Below, piece after piece: positions 1-11,475 of a DNA stretch of 64,000 nucleotides. The notes beneath the pieces are model-generated. The model was given only the letters and a program-made list of their open reading frames with translations. It searched no databases and was not told the origin of the DNA. How positions within the stretch are numbered: the stretch's first letter is position 1; every line of letters starts with the position of its first letter. The position numbers and the translations under genes are program-made. The stretch is from Gigaspora rosea (Eukaryota; Glomeromycota; Glomeromycetes; Diversisporales; Gigasporaceae), in the NCBI GenBank assembly GCA_003550325.1, contig QKWP01000028.1, forward strand, positions 187,299 through 251,298. Direction: 5' to 3'.

Positions 1-319
1 AGGGAAAAAATAGTTCGAGTAACAGAAGAGGTGGAAAAATGGATAAGGACCAGAAGGTGGTCCAGTTGGAATAAAAACTAAAAAGATCATAACAGGCTGT
101 AGATCCAGGCCGATGAACTGTGGATTTAATTTTTGAGGTAGATATTAAAGAGGCAGCAAGGTCAATTCTACTTTGGCAGGTCGCACATAGGTACCAAATG
201 ACAACCAGGTGAGCCACACTTTAGTTTAAAATAGCATAGCCATAAATAGAAAACACATGTATTAAAAATGTAACTTCTATATTATAAAATAAAGTTGTGA
301 CATGATCGTCAAAAAAAAA
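1..319 (+). mobile_element. 3' part of a retroposon with poly(A) tail, cut by the window edge
   Basis: This stretch has clearly higher GC and complexity than its surroundings and ends in AATAAAGTTGTGACATGATC followed by an A-rich tract near 311-335. An AATAAA close to an A tail is the same 3' layout as the tRNA-headed retroposons further on (8505-9717). The 5' end is outside the window, so the family cannot be fixed. It seems to interrupt an inverted-repeat element whose right end follows directly. Confidence 0.4.
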
Positions 320-335
320 AATAAAATTAAAAAAA

Positions 336-434
336 TAAAGGTATTTTTATATAAAAATTTTTTAATTCAAAAATTTGTGTGATTATATAGGATTTGTGAT
401 TATAGAGGAGGTGATTATAGAGGAGGAAGACAGT
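336..434. repeat. right end of a pogo-like MITE
   Basis: The end reads GTGATTATAGAGGAGGAAGA then CAGTA, which matches the termini of the complete elements at 14968-15412 and 56539-56735. Only one end is visible; the other is presumably beyond the window edge, beyond the retroposon at 1-319. Confidence 0.5.
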
Positions 435-904
435 ACATAATGCAGCTAGACAGACAAACATTTGCTAATCAAACCCTTTCATAAAAATATAAAGTCCTCT
501 GCTTCACTCTGGACTAATTATCAATATTAATAAATAAAGGCTAAATAATAATTTTAACAACTATATAAAGTATACAAATATTAAGTTAAATATATTAGTA
601 TGAAGTATTGTTTTAATTGAAATAGTATAATAGATCTAATTAAGGAAACAGGCATATATAATTTACATATTATTTCTTTATAAATTACCAAGTTAGTTAT
701 TTAGTACCATATTTAAAGGCTAAATAAAGATTAGTACTTAAAGGTAGGGTGAACATAGATCATTTATCATATAATTTTAGTGGTACAATGAGATTTATAT
801 AGAAAATAAAAATGTGCTACAAATAAAATTTTTTATGATTGCTATTAATTTAGCCAAAAATTTTATAATATGCAGTACAAAATACTCTTTTTATTAGTGT
901 TCCT

Positions 905-1055
905 ATGAACCTGAACTGAACTGAACTTAGGTCAAGTTCAGGTTCAGGTTCAGGTTCAGTATTGAACTTTTAGAGCTGGTTCAGGTTCAGTTAAAATTCA
1001 GTTCATAAGTTCATGAACATGTTCAGGTTCAGTCTGGTATTCATATGAACTAGTG
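905..1055. repeat. TTCAGG/CCTGAA hexamer-like array, left block
   Basis: Repeats of GAACCTGAACTGAAC and its reverse complement GTTCAGGTTCAGG fill this block. Its outer edge AGTGTTCC is met again, inverted, at the far edge of the right block (2225-2235, GGAACACT), so the two blocks look like the terminal arms of one short element. Confidence 0.7.
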
Positions 1056-1209
1056 ATTCTAGGTTTTGGTCCGGGTTTGGTCTGGTCCAGACCAGACTCA
1101 AACTCTAAATTTTATTATTAAAACTTTATACTAAACTCAAAATTAATCATAAAATCATAAGTTTGGTCAGGCTAGTCCAAATTTTGCAAATTAGTATGAG
1201 TATTAATAA

Positions 1210-2035
1210 AAATATGTGTATTTTTTGATACTGAACAAGTTTACTTAGAGTGAGAAGTATAAATCAGTTAGTAAAATTTAGAGAATCATAGCATTTTGTA
1301 TAATTTTATTAATAAAATTATACAAATTTCTATGATTCTCTAAATTTTACTAATTGATCTTAACTTCTTGAACTAAGTAAACTTGTTAAGCACCAAAAAA
1401 TACATCAAATCGGCATATTTTATTTTACTTTTCTTAAAATTTGAAGAAAAGATGCTTAATTTTGGAAATTTTCATCAAAAATTCAAAATTAAGCATCTTT
1501 GACGCAAATTTTAAGAAAAATAAAATAAAATATACCGATATGATGTATTTTTTGGTGCTAAACAAGTTTACTTATATCAAGAAGTTATGATCAATTAGTA
1601 AAATTTAGAGAATCATAGAAATTTGTATAATTTTATTAATAAAATTATACAAATTTCTATGATTCTCTAAATTTTACTAATTGATCATAACTTCTTGATC
1701 TAAGTAAACTTGTTTAGCACCAAAAAATACATCATATCGGTATATTTTTTTTTATTTTCCTTAAAATTTGCGTTAAAGATGCTTAATTTTGAATTTTTGA
1801 TGAAAATTTCCAAAATTAAGCATCTTTTCTTCAAATTTTAAGAAAAGTAAAATAAAATATGCCGATTTGATGTATTTTTTGGTGCTTAACAAGTTTACTT
1901 AGTGCAAGAAGTTATGATCAATTAGTAAAATTTAGAGAATCATAGAAATTTGTATAATTTTATTAATAAAATTATACAAATTTCTATGATTCTCTAACTT
2001 TTACTAATTAATTCTAACTTTGTAATTTAGGTAAA
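1210..2035. repeat. row of near-perfect palindromes
   Basis: At least five palindromes follow one another, centred near 1316, 1480, 1643, 1805 and 1968. Two types alternate: one built from arms containing TAGAGAATCATAGAAATTTG around the centre TTTTATTAATAAAA, the other from arms containing TTAAGCATCTTT. Spacing between like units is about 325 bases. The close match of arms points to recent amplification or gene-conversion between arms. Confidence 0.8.
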
Positions 2036-2049
2036 CATGTGCATATATT

Positions 2050-2235
2050 ATGAACCTGAACATGTTCATGAACCTTGAACTGAACCTGAACTGAACTTTT
2101 TTAAGTTCAGGTTCAGGTTCATGTTCAATAATTTTCAGTTCAGGTTCAGTTCAGTATTGAACTTTTAGAGCAGGTTCAGGTTCAGGTTCATTGAACCTGA
2201 ACCTGAACCTCTATTGAACTGAACTGAACTTCGGA
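2050..2235. repeat. TTCAGG/CCTGAA hexamer-like array, right block
   Basis: Same repeat vocabulary as 905-1055 (AGGTTCAGGTTCA and inverse), ending in GAACTTCGGAACACT. Together the two blocks bracket the palindrome row. Confidence 0.7.
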
Positions 2236-2480
2236 ACACTACTTTTTATAATAGTAAAATTTTAATAAATATAGTATTTGAAAAAATTATACTTTTATAT
2301 ATTATAAAGTTTCCTAATTTGGCTCAAATTTTCTTTAGTTACACAAAAATGATTAATTTTGATTTGTTAAAGAATCTATGTTGTTTACAATTGTAATTGG
2401 TTGATCACCTGATTTCATATGATCACAATGTAATCACTATTAAAAATGATCTATGTTTACTCTACCCTTAAATAAGGTAT

Positions 2481-3453
2481 ATAGATTCCAAGATATGTAT
2501 ATATATAATATGATAGTACAAATTACTAAATAGAAAATGTAAATAGCAGATTTCTTAAAGAATAAAAATGCATATATGCATGTAATTTATGAATTAATCT
2601 TTTAATAATTTAATTTTTAATAAATTAGGATTGCTGCATAATATAGTTGCACTAAAACCAGAAATGTTATTGTATAAGTACTTCTTAAAATTAAAATTTT
2701 CTGAAATAGAATATATTAATTAGTACTAATTATATACCAAATAAATTCAATTAAGTTAAGTAATTTATTTATTGTAAAAAAAATATCTATTACAGGATGT
2801 TTCACATTCAATAATAGTATATTTGACTTTAAATTTAATGCACTTGTAACCTGAGCCCCTTAATAGCTAAAGCCAGATATTTTTCAATTGTTATATAAAA
2901 GAAATTGCTTTGTATCCTTTAGATCCTTTGTCTGCCAAATAAAACTGTTATTGCTTGCTATACATCTGTTAACTATATAATATAGTTAATATAGTAATAA
3001 ATTAATTTTCAAAAGATTATTTTATTGTGGACTAAATTATATTAAAAATATAAATAAAACAATAGATATATAATAATAATAATAAGATTAATGCAAATAT
3101 CAATGTAATTATTTATATTTGTTATTATTGTTATTAATAAAATGCACAATTTTTATTGCCATTATTAATAAGTGGCCTCATATCTGCATAATGAATTAAT
3201 CCGGGCCACTTTATGATTAGTAAAATTCAAGAAATGACATATATCAATTCAAAATCAATATAAACTTAAAAAGACACAGAACATTCTTACCTAATTTTAT
3301 TTTATTATAGCTATCTCAAAGTGGTATGCACTACCTATTAATATACAAATGCCGACACTATTCTAGATATTGGTTAACTATACTCTGTTATGCATATATA
3401 ACTATATTCCTGTACAAAGGCTAAAAATAGTAGGTTCATATTATTTTACCAAC
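2481..3453. other. AT-rich stretch without recognised genes
   Basis: Stops are frequent in all frames and I see no repeat with a clear partner, apart from short A/T runs (for example 3062-3085, AATAATAATAATAAG). Confidence 0.5.
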
Positions 3454-3723
3454 AATCACTTCACTGATGTAACATTTCACTTACAAATACTCACCAACAA
3501 GTTATTTTACTGACAGTTTGTTTTACCAAAGTTCATTTCACTGACAAGTTTTTTCAAAAAGTACACTAAATTTAGCCCTAATTCTACCTAATTCTACTCT
3601 GACACTAATGACAATGAATATAATTACTTTGTTAGTGAAATGAGCTTCAGTAAAATAAACTGTTAGTAAAATAAACTTGTTTGTGAATTATTGTTGGTGA
3701 AATGTTATGTCGATAAAGTGATT
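3454..3723. repeat. MITE with arms of about 100 bases
   Basis: The left arm contains TGTAACATTTCAC, ACAAGTTATTTTACTGACAG and TTCATTTCACTGACAA; the right arm is its inverse (TTAGTGAAATGAGC, AACTGTTAGTAAAATAAACT, GGTGAAATGTTATG). Ends read AATCACTT and AAGTGATT. A CCTAATTCTACCTAATTCTA block, a degenerate telomere-like hexamer run, sits in the middle. No duplication of the target is convincing. Confidence 0.75.
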
Positions 3724-5089
3724 ATCAATTAATTGATTGCCACACAAAAATACTTATAGCCAAATAAAGTATATACATACTTGGTATAAGAAAAATATTA
3801 AACTTGTATAATTTATATAAAAGTCGAGTCAATTAGTGGCTTAAATATGTATTATACTTGATATTATATAAATTTAGCAAATTTAACAATTTATTTGCAT
3901 AATCTAAATAACTATATAGGTTATATAAATATATAAATAAAATATATTTTAAAAATAAAATAATAGAAATAGACTATGAAAATATAGAAAAAAAATAAAA
4001 AAAATACAATAATTTGTAAAAAAAAATTATAATAATTTGTGAAAAAATTTAAAGAACTTCTAATATTTAAAATGTAAAAGAATTGGAATTATTAATATTT
4101 TGATTTTGATTTAATGCACTTTTTGCAAAATCAGTTACTTTTAATCAATCTTTTAACTTGAAATATAATAGCTTTGTAGCTAATGCTTTTTTTCTTTTAC
4201 TATTTTTAACTCTTAAAGCAATTGTTCTGGCAACTTTCTCAGTATCTAATTTATTTGCTAGAGTTCATTTAATTCAAAATACTAACTGGTTTTTTATATT
4301 AATATCTGATTTTTGAAATTCACAAAAGTTAATACTATAAAGAAGAACAATGTAAGTATTATCAATAATCATAAGTTCTCTATCTATAAAGAATACAAAT
4401 CCTTTTTTTACAAAAGTAATAGTTGAAGTAAAGTGTTGAGCAGATCTTAAATAATAGCATTCCAATTTTAATATAGTGTTATTTTGGTTAACAAAGTTTT
4501 TTATTTCTATATATAATAAATAATATCATAGTCATATTCATTTCTCAGATATTCAATAGTAAGAGCAGCTTATTAATCAATAGAAAGGACATGGGTAGTT
4601 TACTTAGATCAATATGAAGGTAAACAATATTATGCAAAATAATCTAAGAAAAAAAGTTATTATATTTAAGAAAAATAAATAACATAAAATAATATAGCAA
4701 TTTTTTATTAATAAATATACTTTTAAAATATAAAATTTTTCTTATTGTCATTAACACTTTTGATAAATCTAAACTTTTTTGTTGCTATAAGCACATTTTT
4801 AGTTAAAAAACTTGTCAATATTGGTTTTGAATATTGTCTTGACAATAATTATTTTTAAATTATATTGCTTCAGCAGCTTTAATAATAGTAACACCTTTAC
4901 TTGTAATTGTTTCTTGATGATTAGTAATATATTATAGTTATTGTAGATAGCATTTTTTAAAAAAAATTGTTTTTTTTTTGTAAAATAATAATATGCAAAA
5001 TATAAATAAAGAAATAACTCATATATTTATATATTATATAGATCTACATTCTTATAGATTAATAAATAATACTTTTGTATAATATAGTC
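3724..5089. other. AT-rich stretch without recognised genes
   Basis: Very low-complexity A/T sequence, especially 3900-4110. A 63-codon open frame on the minus strand (4274-4465) shows no family features and is not annotated. Confidence 0.5.
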
Positions 5090-5640
5090 TTAATTGTTCT
5101 TTACCATATTTTTGAGCATGTTTTTATATATAAATTACTTAATAGTTATTTAGTATTAATAATAAACTTTTGCTCTATATAAAAGTTAAGTTTTATTTTA
5201 AAAAAATACTAGTTTTTTATTTAATATAGTGACCAATTATTTATATTTAAAATACAAGTTTTTGTATTTAATATATATAACAAATTACTTACAAACTATG
5301 ACTATTTAAAATACAAGTTTTGTATTTAATATATGTGACCAATTACTAATAATCAAAGATTATCTAAAATATAAGTTTTTGTATTTAATATATACAACTA
5401 ATTATTTATTAACCAAGGCTATCTAAATACAAGTTTTTATGTTTAATATAGGTTACTAATTACTTACAAAAAGTTATAAATTTTTTTTATTATATTGTCT
5501 TTATTGTTCATTACTAGATTTTTAAACATGTTTTTATATGTGAATTACTAGATAGTTTATTTAGAATATATTAAATAAACTGTTTTATATGAGAATCAGG
5601 TTTTATTTTGAGGAAATACAAGTTTTTATTTAATATATAT
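5090..5640. repeat. tandem array of about 59-bp units inside a larger duplication
   Basis: AATACAAGTTTTTGTATTTA with TTTAATATAT and CCAATTACT recurs near 5249, 5308, 5367 and 5425, with outlying units near 5202 and 5615. Segments on both sides (5095-5200 and 5500-5615; shared GTTTTTATAT and TTAAGTTTTATTTT-like runs) also match each other, so the array lies inside an older duplication of about 400 bases. Confidence 0.7.
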
Positions 5641-5650
5641 AACTAATAGT

Positions 5651-6010
5651 TTTACTAAATTATACCACTGGTGCTCAATACTACAATGATTTTTACTAAT
5701 TAAATTTTTTAAATATAATATAATATAAAGATCAGGTATAACATAAAATTTTTGTTGTTTTTTATTTTTTTTTAAAAAATACCTTCTAACTCAAAATTTA
5801 TTTATGAAACTACTATTTTTTTGAAAAAAAACTTCTTGTGAAATTTTACTATATACTATGCCTCACCCTAACTCTAACTATTAACTCTAACTCAACATTT
5901 ATCAACTTTAACTTTTGTTTATTTTTTTTGTTTATTGTTTGATATTGATCTTCACATTACACCACATACTAGTATTGAACATTCAGTAGTGCTGTAGTAT
6001 GATTTAGTCC
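5651..6010. repeat. MITE with telomere-like core
   Basis: Ends are inverse imperfect copies (ACTAAATTATACC at 5654 and GTATGATTTAGT at 5998-6009), with inner matches GCTCAATACTAC and TAGTATTGAAC. The centre holds CCTCACCCTAACTCTAAC and TTAACTCTAACTC. Internal phrases such as AAAGATCAGGTATAACATAA link it to the family at 14297-14668 and 40141-40490. Possible imperfect 9-bp duplications (AACTAATAG / TACTAATAA) flank it. Confidence 0.6.
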
Positions 6011-6419
6011 TACTAATAACCAATTACCTATAAACAAAAAGACTATTTATTTTATTAGTCAACTCTTCCCAAACTGATTCTGTTAAAACTAATAACCTGT
6101 TATAATCAGTTAAAAAGCAATTCCCATATCTGTTCTATAATTAATATCTGATAACCTATCATTTCTAGTCTTTATATCTAAGTTCCGATTAACTAAATAG
6201 TGTCATGTAATGTATCCAATAAAATCATATAAAATTTACAATATAAATGTCACATGATGATCAGTAGTGCAAAATTATGTAATCTGGTACCAACAAATTT
6301 GCTACTATATATCAAACCTTTCCAAGAAAATGTTAAGTTTTAAACTGAAATGGGTAATATCAATATAAGAACGCAGTATCAAATGTTAATAAAATGGTAT
6401 TCTAATACTTTTTTTTCCT
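6011..6419. other. AT-rich stretch without recognised genes
   Basis: No open frame or repeat with a partner was recognised here. It may hold the worn upstream part of the transposase that follows. Confidence 0.4.
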
Positions 6420-7550
6420 TAAGATTTTTCAAATGCTATTCAAACCTTTAAATAGCAAAATTATGTTGAATGTGAGACAGCTGTCTTGCTTAACCATCTT
6501 GTTAAAGATACTGTATGGATTGTTAATTGGAAGGTTGATTCTGCAAATAATTCTCTTACTTTCTATTTTGGATGTCTTCTGATCAACACAATTTGTATTT
6601 GTAATATCAGAATATTATTTAGCATGACAATACTTATTCAACAAATTGATTTAAGGTGTCTTTGGGTTTCTTTATAATAGTGAATAACAACAATTGGTTA
6701 TGTTTGGTTGGACAAACTCTTATAAATAATGAAATAGTAGAAAGCTATAAATAGGTTTTATAAACCTTAATAACAAACACAAAAGCTGTGCCTTTAACAA
6801 TAATAACTGATAATAATCTTGCTATTAATGCAGCAATAGCTAGCATTTTACCTGATACAAATCATATTCACTGTATTTACCACATTAGCCAGAATTTAAT
6901 AAAAAATCTAAAAAGCAAACTAGGAGGCTTTATAATATCGCTTTTATACCAACAGTTCAATTATTTATAGGACACCTTTTAACAAAATTTTTAGATACCT
7001 TTTCATAACTTAATTATGCTTTTTTGGCAAAAAAGAATGTTGGCTCTTTGTCATACTTCTAAAATTTCTACTGTAGGGATGCAATCAATACAGTGTGTTG
7101 AAGGTCAAAATGCTATTATAAAAAATTCAGTAAATAGTAGTACTACTTTAATTAATCTTGTAAAATATATCGATGAGCAGATTGATCATGCATCTACTTT
7201 TGTTAACTATAAAAACTAAATGCATTCTATTATGAGTTCTATGCTCATTCATACTAGTTCAGAATTTTCACCTGAAATAGACAAATGAATTACTGTATAT
7301 TTAACTCCAATCTTCTTATCTATTTAATAACAAGAGGTTGCTCAAGCTATATAGTTAAATTATAACTTATTAATTTTTATGACTTGGGGTTTAGTTCAAT
7401 TAAACAAGCTAATTTGATATAACAATCTGATTTAATGAAGAATTTAACTTGACTGAAGAATCTGATACTAACAGAATTTTTGATATCTTTGGTGAAGATA
7501 TAGTAGATGCATCTGCTACTAGCATAGAGGATATTTAATTCTGATAATTT
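6420..7550 (+). pseudogene. MULE (Mutator-like) transposase, decayed
   Basis: MULE transposases cut and paste Mutator-like DNA elements in the nucleus. Around 6450-6560 I read VECETAVLLNHLVKD and WKVDSANNSLT, then near 6660-6720 a stretch like FIIVNNNNWLCLVGQTLI, then at 6788-6940 PLTIITDNNLAINAAIASIL and HIHCIYHISQNLIKNL. These fit the MULE DDE domain: the ITDND-type aspartate motif followed by the HCxWH-like motif that precedes the last catalytic residue. Further on, 7070-7215 gives VGMQSIQCVEGQNAIIKNSV and LVKYIDEQ, typical of the C-terminal part in these fungal copies. The pieces lie in different frames with stops between them, so no functional protein is expected. Its presence explains the many 9-bp-duplication MITEs in the window, though its own termini were not found. 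Confidence 0.75.
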
Positions 7551-8489
7551 CCAAGATCTATATTACACAAGTATTTATATTGTATAGAATAGTAAACTGG
7601 AACTGCACATATAAACAACTTATAAAAAAAACTAGTATTGGTGCACTATTCCACTAATTAAATAACTTTGTAGCAAACGTCTTTATGTAAAATCATATTG
7701 CATTATATTGCACATGCCATAATAAGAAGATCTGTAATCAATAAAATATTATATACAGACAATAATGCTGCCAATAACAACGCTTAATAGAAGTTCAGTG
7801 ATGTTACAACTTGCCAAAATGTTCTTTTTTCTAGATTCTTTTTTAAATTCAAAAGTAGTTGAAGTTTAAGATGTGTCAAACAAACTGTAGCCAATGTGAA
7901 AGAAAGAAAATTACAATATTATATTTATTTTACAATTCTTATTTGTTTTACATACTATTTTTTTAATTAAAATGATGTATTTCATTTAGTTTTTATTAAG
8001 TTTATTCATCATAAGGTTTTTTTTTTAGCTCAGGTAACTCTTTGCTTTATTATTTAAGCTACAACAATTATTTGCAATTTTTTCTTTTGTTGTTTTTTCT
8101 TTAATATGTCTGATTTTATATTTAGTTTATTCAATTTAACTAACTATTATTATTATTTTTATTTAGGCCACTTTGCTTAAACCAAGATGTTAAGTAAAAA
8201 TAGTAATTCGATTATCGTATTAAAAACTTCTAAAATTAAAGATGCTAATACTATGCTAATGGTTTTTAGTCAAATAAATATGTTGCTTATTACTAAGCCA
8301 ACTATACTTAAAATATTGCCTGGCCTGCAAATAAGTTTATATTATTTTATTATGCGTATATGATTTGCTAGTAATTGTGATGGTGCACACTATAATAACA
8401 TTATTTAGAGTGTTGTCAAGCACCTTAATCAATTTATTAAATGGGTTCATATTTTTATTAAAAATAATTATATTATCGTTGTTTTCAAA
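7551..8489. other. AT-rich stretch; worn sequence, one orphan terminus
   Basis: No gene is recognised. GTGTTGTCAAGCACCTTAAT at 8411-8430 resembles the terminus of the element at 34045-34704 (GTGTTCTCAAGCACCTTGCT), without a visible partner. Confidence 0.4.
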
Positions 8490-8504
8490 ATAGTGATATA
8501 AAAT

Positions 8505-9717
8505 GGGTTGGGGCCCATAGTCTAGTGGTCTAGATGCTCAACCCTCATAGCCAAGGTCTTGGTTCGAATCCTTCTAAAAGCGGTTTCTAGAAAAATTCAA
8601 ATACAAGGCCCTGTAGAAGTCCATGTGAAGTACAAATCTGATTTAGGAATTTCTGAAAGGAGATCCATTGTGGAGGGTTGGCACTATAGATGACAGTTCT
8701 GTTATACAAAGGTTGTGCGAGAAATTCCTTGGTGGGCAAGAACAAGGTAGTACCAACAACCCTAAGGTGGTCTTGGGGATCTTGATTGGGAGGGTGATAC
8801 AACTGTAACATGAACCTGAGTAGTAAAGACATTGGGATCTGTGATAAAAAATTGGCCCAAATCAAATAAGGAACACCTCTGGCACTAGTACCAAACCTAA
8901 ATTGGAAGGCAACTACAACTATAAAGGCAGATTTGTGAATTGGGGATATGAAAAAAATGACGAATCACCCAGTAGGAAGTACAATGTATGAAATAAAGCC
9001 CCTTGCCTAACCAACGGTAGAACACCAACCACTCTATAAGAAGTTGGAAGTAGTACAAAAATGTATTACGAAATCCAGTTGGGAGTAGCTGTGTCACATA
9101 GGAGAAGTGAGAGCTAGCTTGCTGAAGATAAGGGTGGTTCTCACTCGGGCCAGTTACACAACATAGCCGGTACTCACCTACCTTTAGGGGAAGTATCTGC
9201 TAACCAATCCAGATAGCATATCTGCAGTAATATGTAATAGATTACTGAGAGTAGTGGGTACAGCAAGGCTCTGCCCTCACCACTGGTAGAAGGTAGTGGC
9301 TTGAAATATGGGCTAGATTATGGCAGCATTTAAAAGATAGCATGAGATACGAACCTGGCGGTGGTAGCACTATAGGTACTACTAGTAGGTAATCTTAGGA
9401 CACAAAGGTTTAGGAAGTAACTATGAGGTTACGATCGTCTGGGCAAGGCCCTTGCACCTACTTGGAAGTATAGGATCTGCAATATGAGAGAAGCGGGGAA
9501 TATAGTGATTAGCCAAATGACAAAATAGAGAGTAGTCCAAAAATCCAGGTTATACAGAAAATGGGGTATGGAAAGCTCTGGTAGGTTTAGGTCACAGATA
9601 GTCAAAAATATCTGAGTCTGTAGTACTTGAATAGTATAATATTGTATCATATAATATATACAAATATATACTCAATAAAAGTCTTCAAGGCACGACCTCA
9701 CCTTAAAAAAAAAAAAA
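8505..9717 (+). mobile_element. long tRNA-headed retroposon (SINE-like), full length
   Basis: The head at 8511-8584 carries a good RNA polymerase III A box (TAGTCTAGTGGTCTAGATG, 8518-8536) and B box (GGTTCGAATCC, 8561-8571). It cannot be a working tRNA because the acceptor strands do not pair. The body is about 1.1 kb, far richer in GC than its surroundings, and ends AATAAAAGTCTTCAAGG, CACGACCTCACCTT and an A tail. Flanks ATAGTGATATAAAAT (8490-8504) and ATAGTATATAAAAT (9718-9731) form a target duplication of about 15 bases, the signature of LINE-driven retroposition. Open frames of 66-92 codons on the opposite strand are not supported by anything and are taken as chance. Confidence 0.8.
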
Positions 9718-9731
9718 ATAGTATATAAAAT

Positions 9732-11475
9732 AGAGTCAAGCATGACTATGTTATGCAGCTATCTAGTTTTGATTAATTCTAATAAATGATCAACATTACA
9801 AACACATATGAGAAAATTTTATCTGAATTACAGTTTGAAGCAATTCTATTTTACAATGTATCTACATCTTGGTAGGTGGATTTAAAATTTAGTAAATTCG
9901 GAATATATCTAAATAGATTTCAAATCCAAAAACAGAATTCTTATAAACTTATTATTGCAGCATTCTATGTACCTATTAATACAAATTTGGGAGCTCCTAA
10001 CTAAACAAAACTTCCATACCTCTATTAATTATAAGCTCCAGAACTAAAATTATATATTGGACCAAAGCTATTAAATCGAATAAATTGGAAGCAACAAAAA
10101 AAACAATATTTATAAAATTAGTAAATATGCTAAACAAATCAAAGTAAAATAGCACTAAAGATAGCACTATACCTACATATTTGTTCACTTTATCGTGTTA
10201 GCTAGTACACAAACACAAAGGTTTCTTCATTTTCTTAGAATTCGAGAATAGTCACCAATTGTCTAATTAATAGTATATTATGTGCATAGGGAGGTAGCTG
10301 CTGATTGGCTGATTCCCACATGTTAAACCCAAGCTTTTTTGAAATTTGAGAAAGTCCTATGCTCCTGCTATATTAGTTAAAAAAACTAATCTCAACTATG
10401 GAATTTGAACTTATTTGTGAAGATTTGGAGATTACTCAGCACAGGTATAAAAAAATTATGTTATACGATTTAAAAACAATTCATATCTATACATGTATTT
10501 GAATTTAATTCAGTATGGTTTTGTTTGCAGATACTTTTTTTAAGTTATGAAATATCCAATTATTTATCATTTCATATAATGTTAATATCAAAAAGATAAT
10601 ATGTTGCCGAAAAACAAATTGAACAAGAATCACAAATTTGATTACATCTTTTTATTATTGGATTAAATGATTCTATAAACTCGAAAACTTCAATTCATAC
10701 TGAACAATACTTTTCTCATTCATCTTCTTATCTACCAACCATTTCTTTTAATAAAATGCATAGTAAAGTTAATTATTATAAGACATATATTACTATTAAT
10801 GAATTGCTAAAAAAGCTATTCAAGCTTGACTAGATGCTGGTTCTAGTACAATTCAAGAGTTAGAGGATTTATGAATGGCTTTATCACCAAACATGTACCA
10901 AAAAAGAAAGACAAAAAAGATAAAAGCCAACATAATGATAAAAATAAGACCACTTCAAATTATAGTTCTAGTAATAAAGATTTTATTGCAATTGAAAATC
11001 CAGTAGTTCATTTAAAAAGAGAAGCTCCAAGAAAAACGTATTAAAAGTTCTTACAAATTAGAAAGTAAAAACTAATACTAAATATTCACAAACACAAAAA
11101 ATTAGAAACCAACAAAATGTTAGCAATATCAAAATATTGAACATAACAAAGCTAGTTGTAAAGCATGGCACAAATAGCAAGACATTTCATATTCATATTA
11201 ATTAACAAATTATACATTTGCACTTGTATTGGCTATAATAAAACCCTGCACTATTACTCCTAAATTTACTATATAAAATGTAATATACAATTTGCATGTA
11301 AATGTTTTAAGATAGTATATATAATAACAAGGATGTATATAATTTCCCTTTATATCAAGATTAGAATAGGTTTATATATAGGATATTTTGTTTTAAATTT
11401 TGTTTATTTGCATAGTCTTAGTATATTTACATACTTATTTTGTTGTTGACATTATATTTTTAACAATTGAGTTAT
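9732..11475. other. AT-rich stretch without recognised genes
   Basis: Around 10790-11090 short frames have a plausible amino-acid make-up, but I cannot assign them to a family. The rest is low complexity. Confidence 0.4.

Larger units (their letters stand above)
720..2480. repeat. composite foldback element (three nested inverted-repeat layers)
   Basis: The outer arms (about 735-910 and 2225-2470) are inverted copies; for example AACATAGATCATTT at 752-765 answers AAATGATCTATGTTTACTCT near 2445. Inside them are GAACCTGAACTGAAC-type arrays in opposite order, and inside those a row of large palindromes. The arms are diverged, so the outer element is older than the near-perfect palindromes in the middle. 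No coding capacity is seen. Confidence 0.65.

Noticed and set aside
8511-8584. Functional tRNA gene with good A and B boxes
   Set aside because: The acceptor arms do not pair and the sequence continues into a retroposon body with A tail and target duplication. Heads at 12708-12775 and 52215-52286 are rejected for the same reason.
8587-9650. Three minus-strand frames of 66-92 codons
   Set aside because: They run against the direction of the retroposon that contains them and show no family features.
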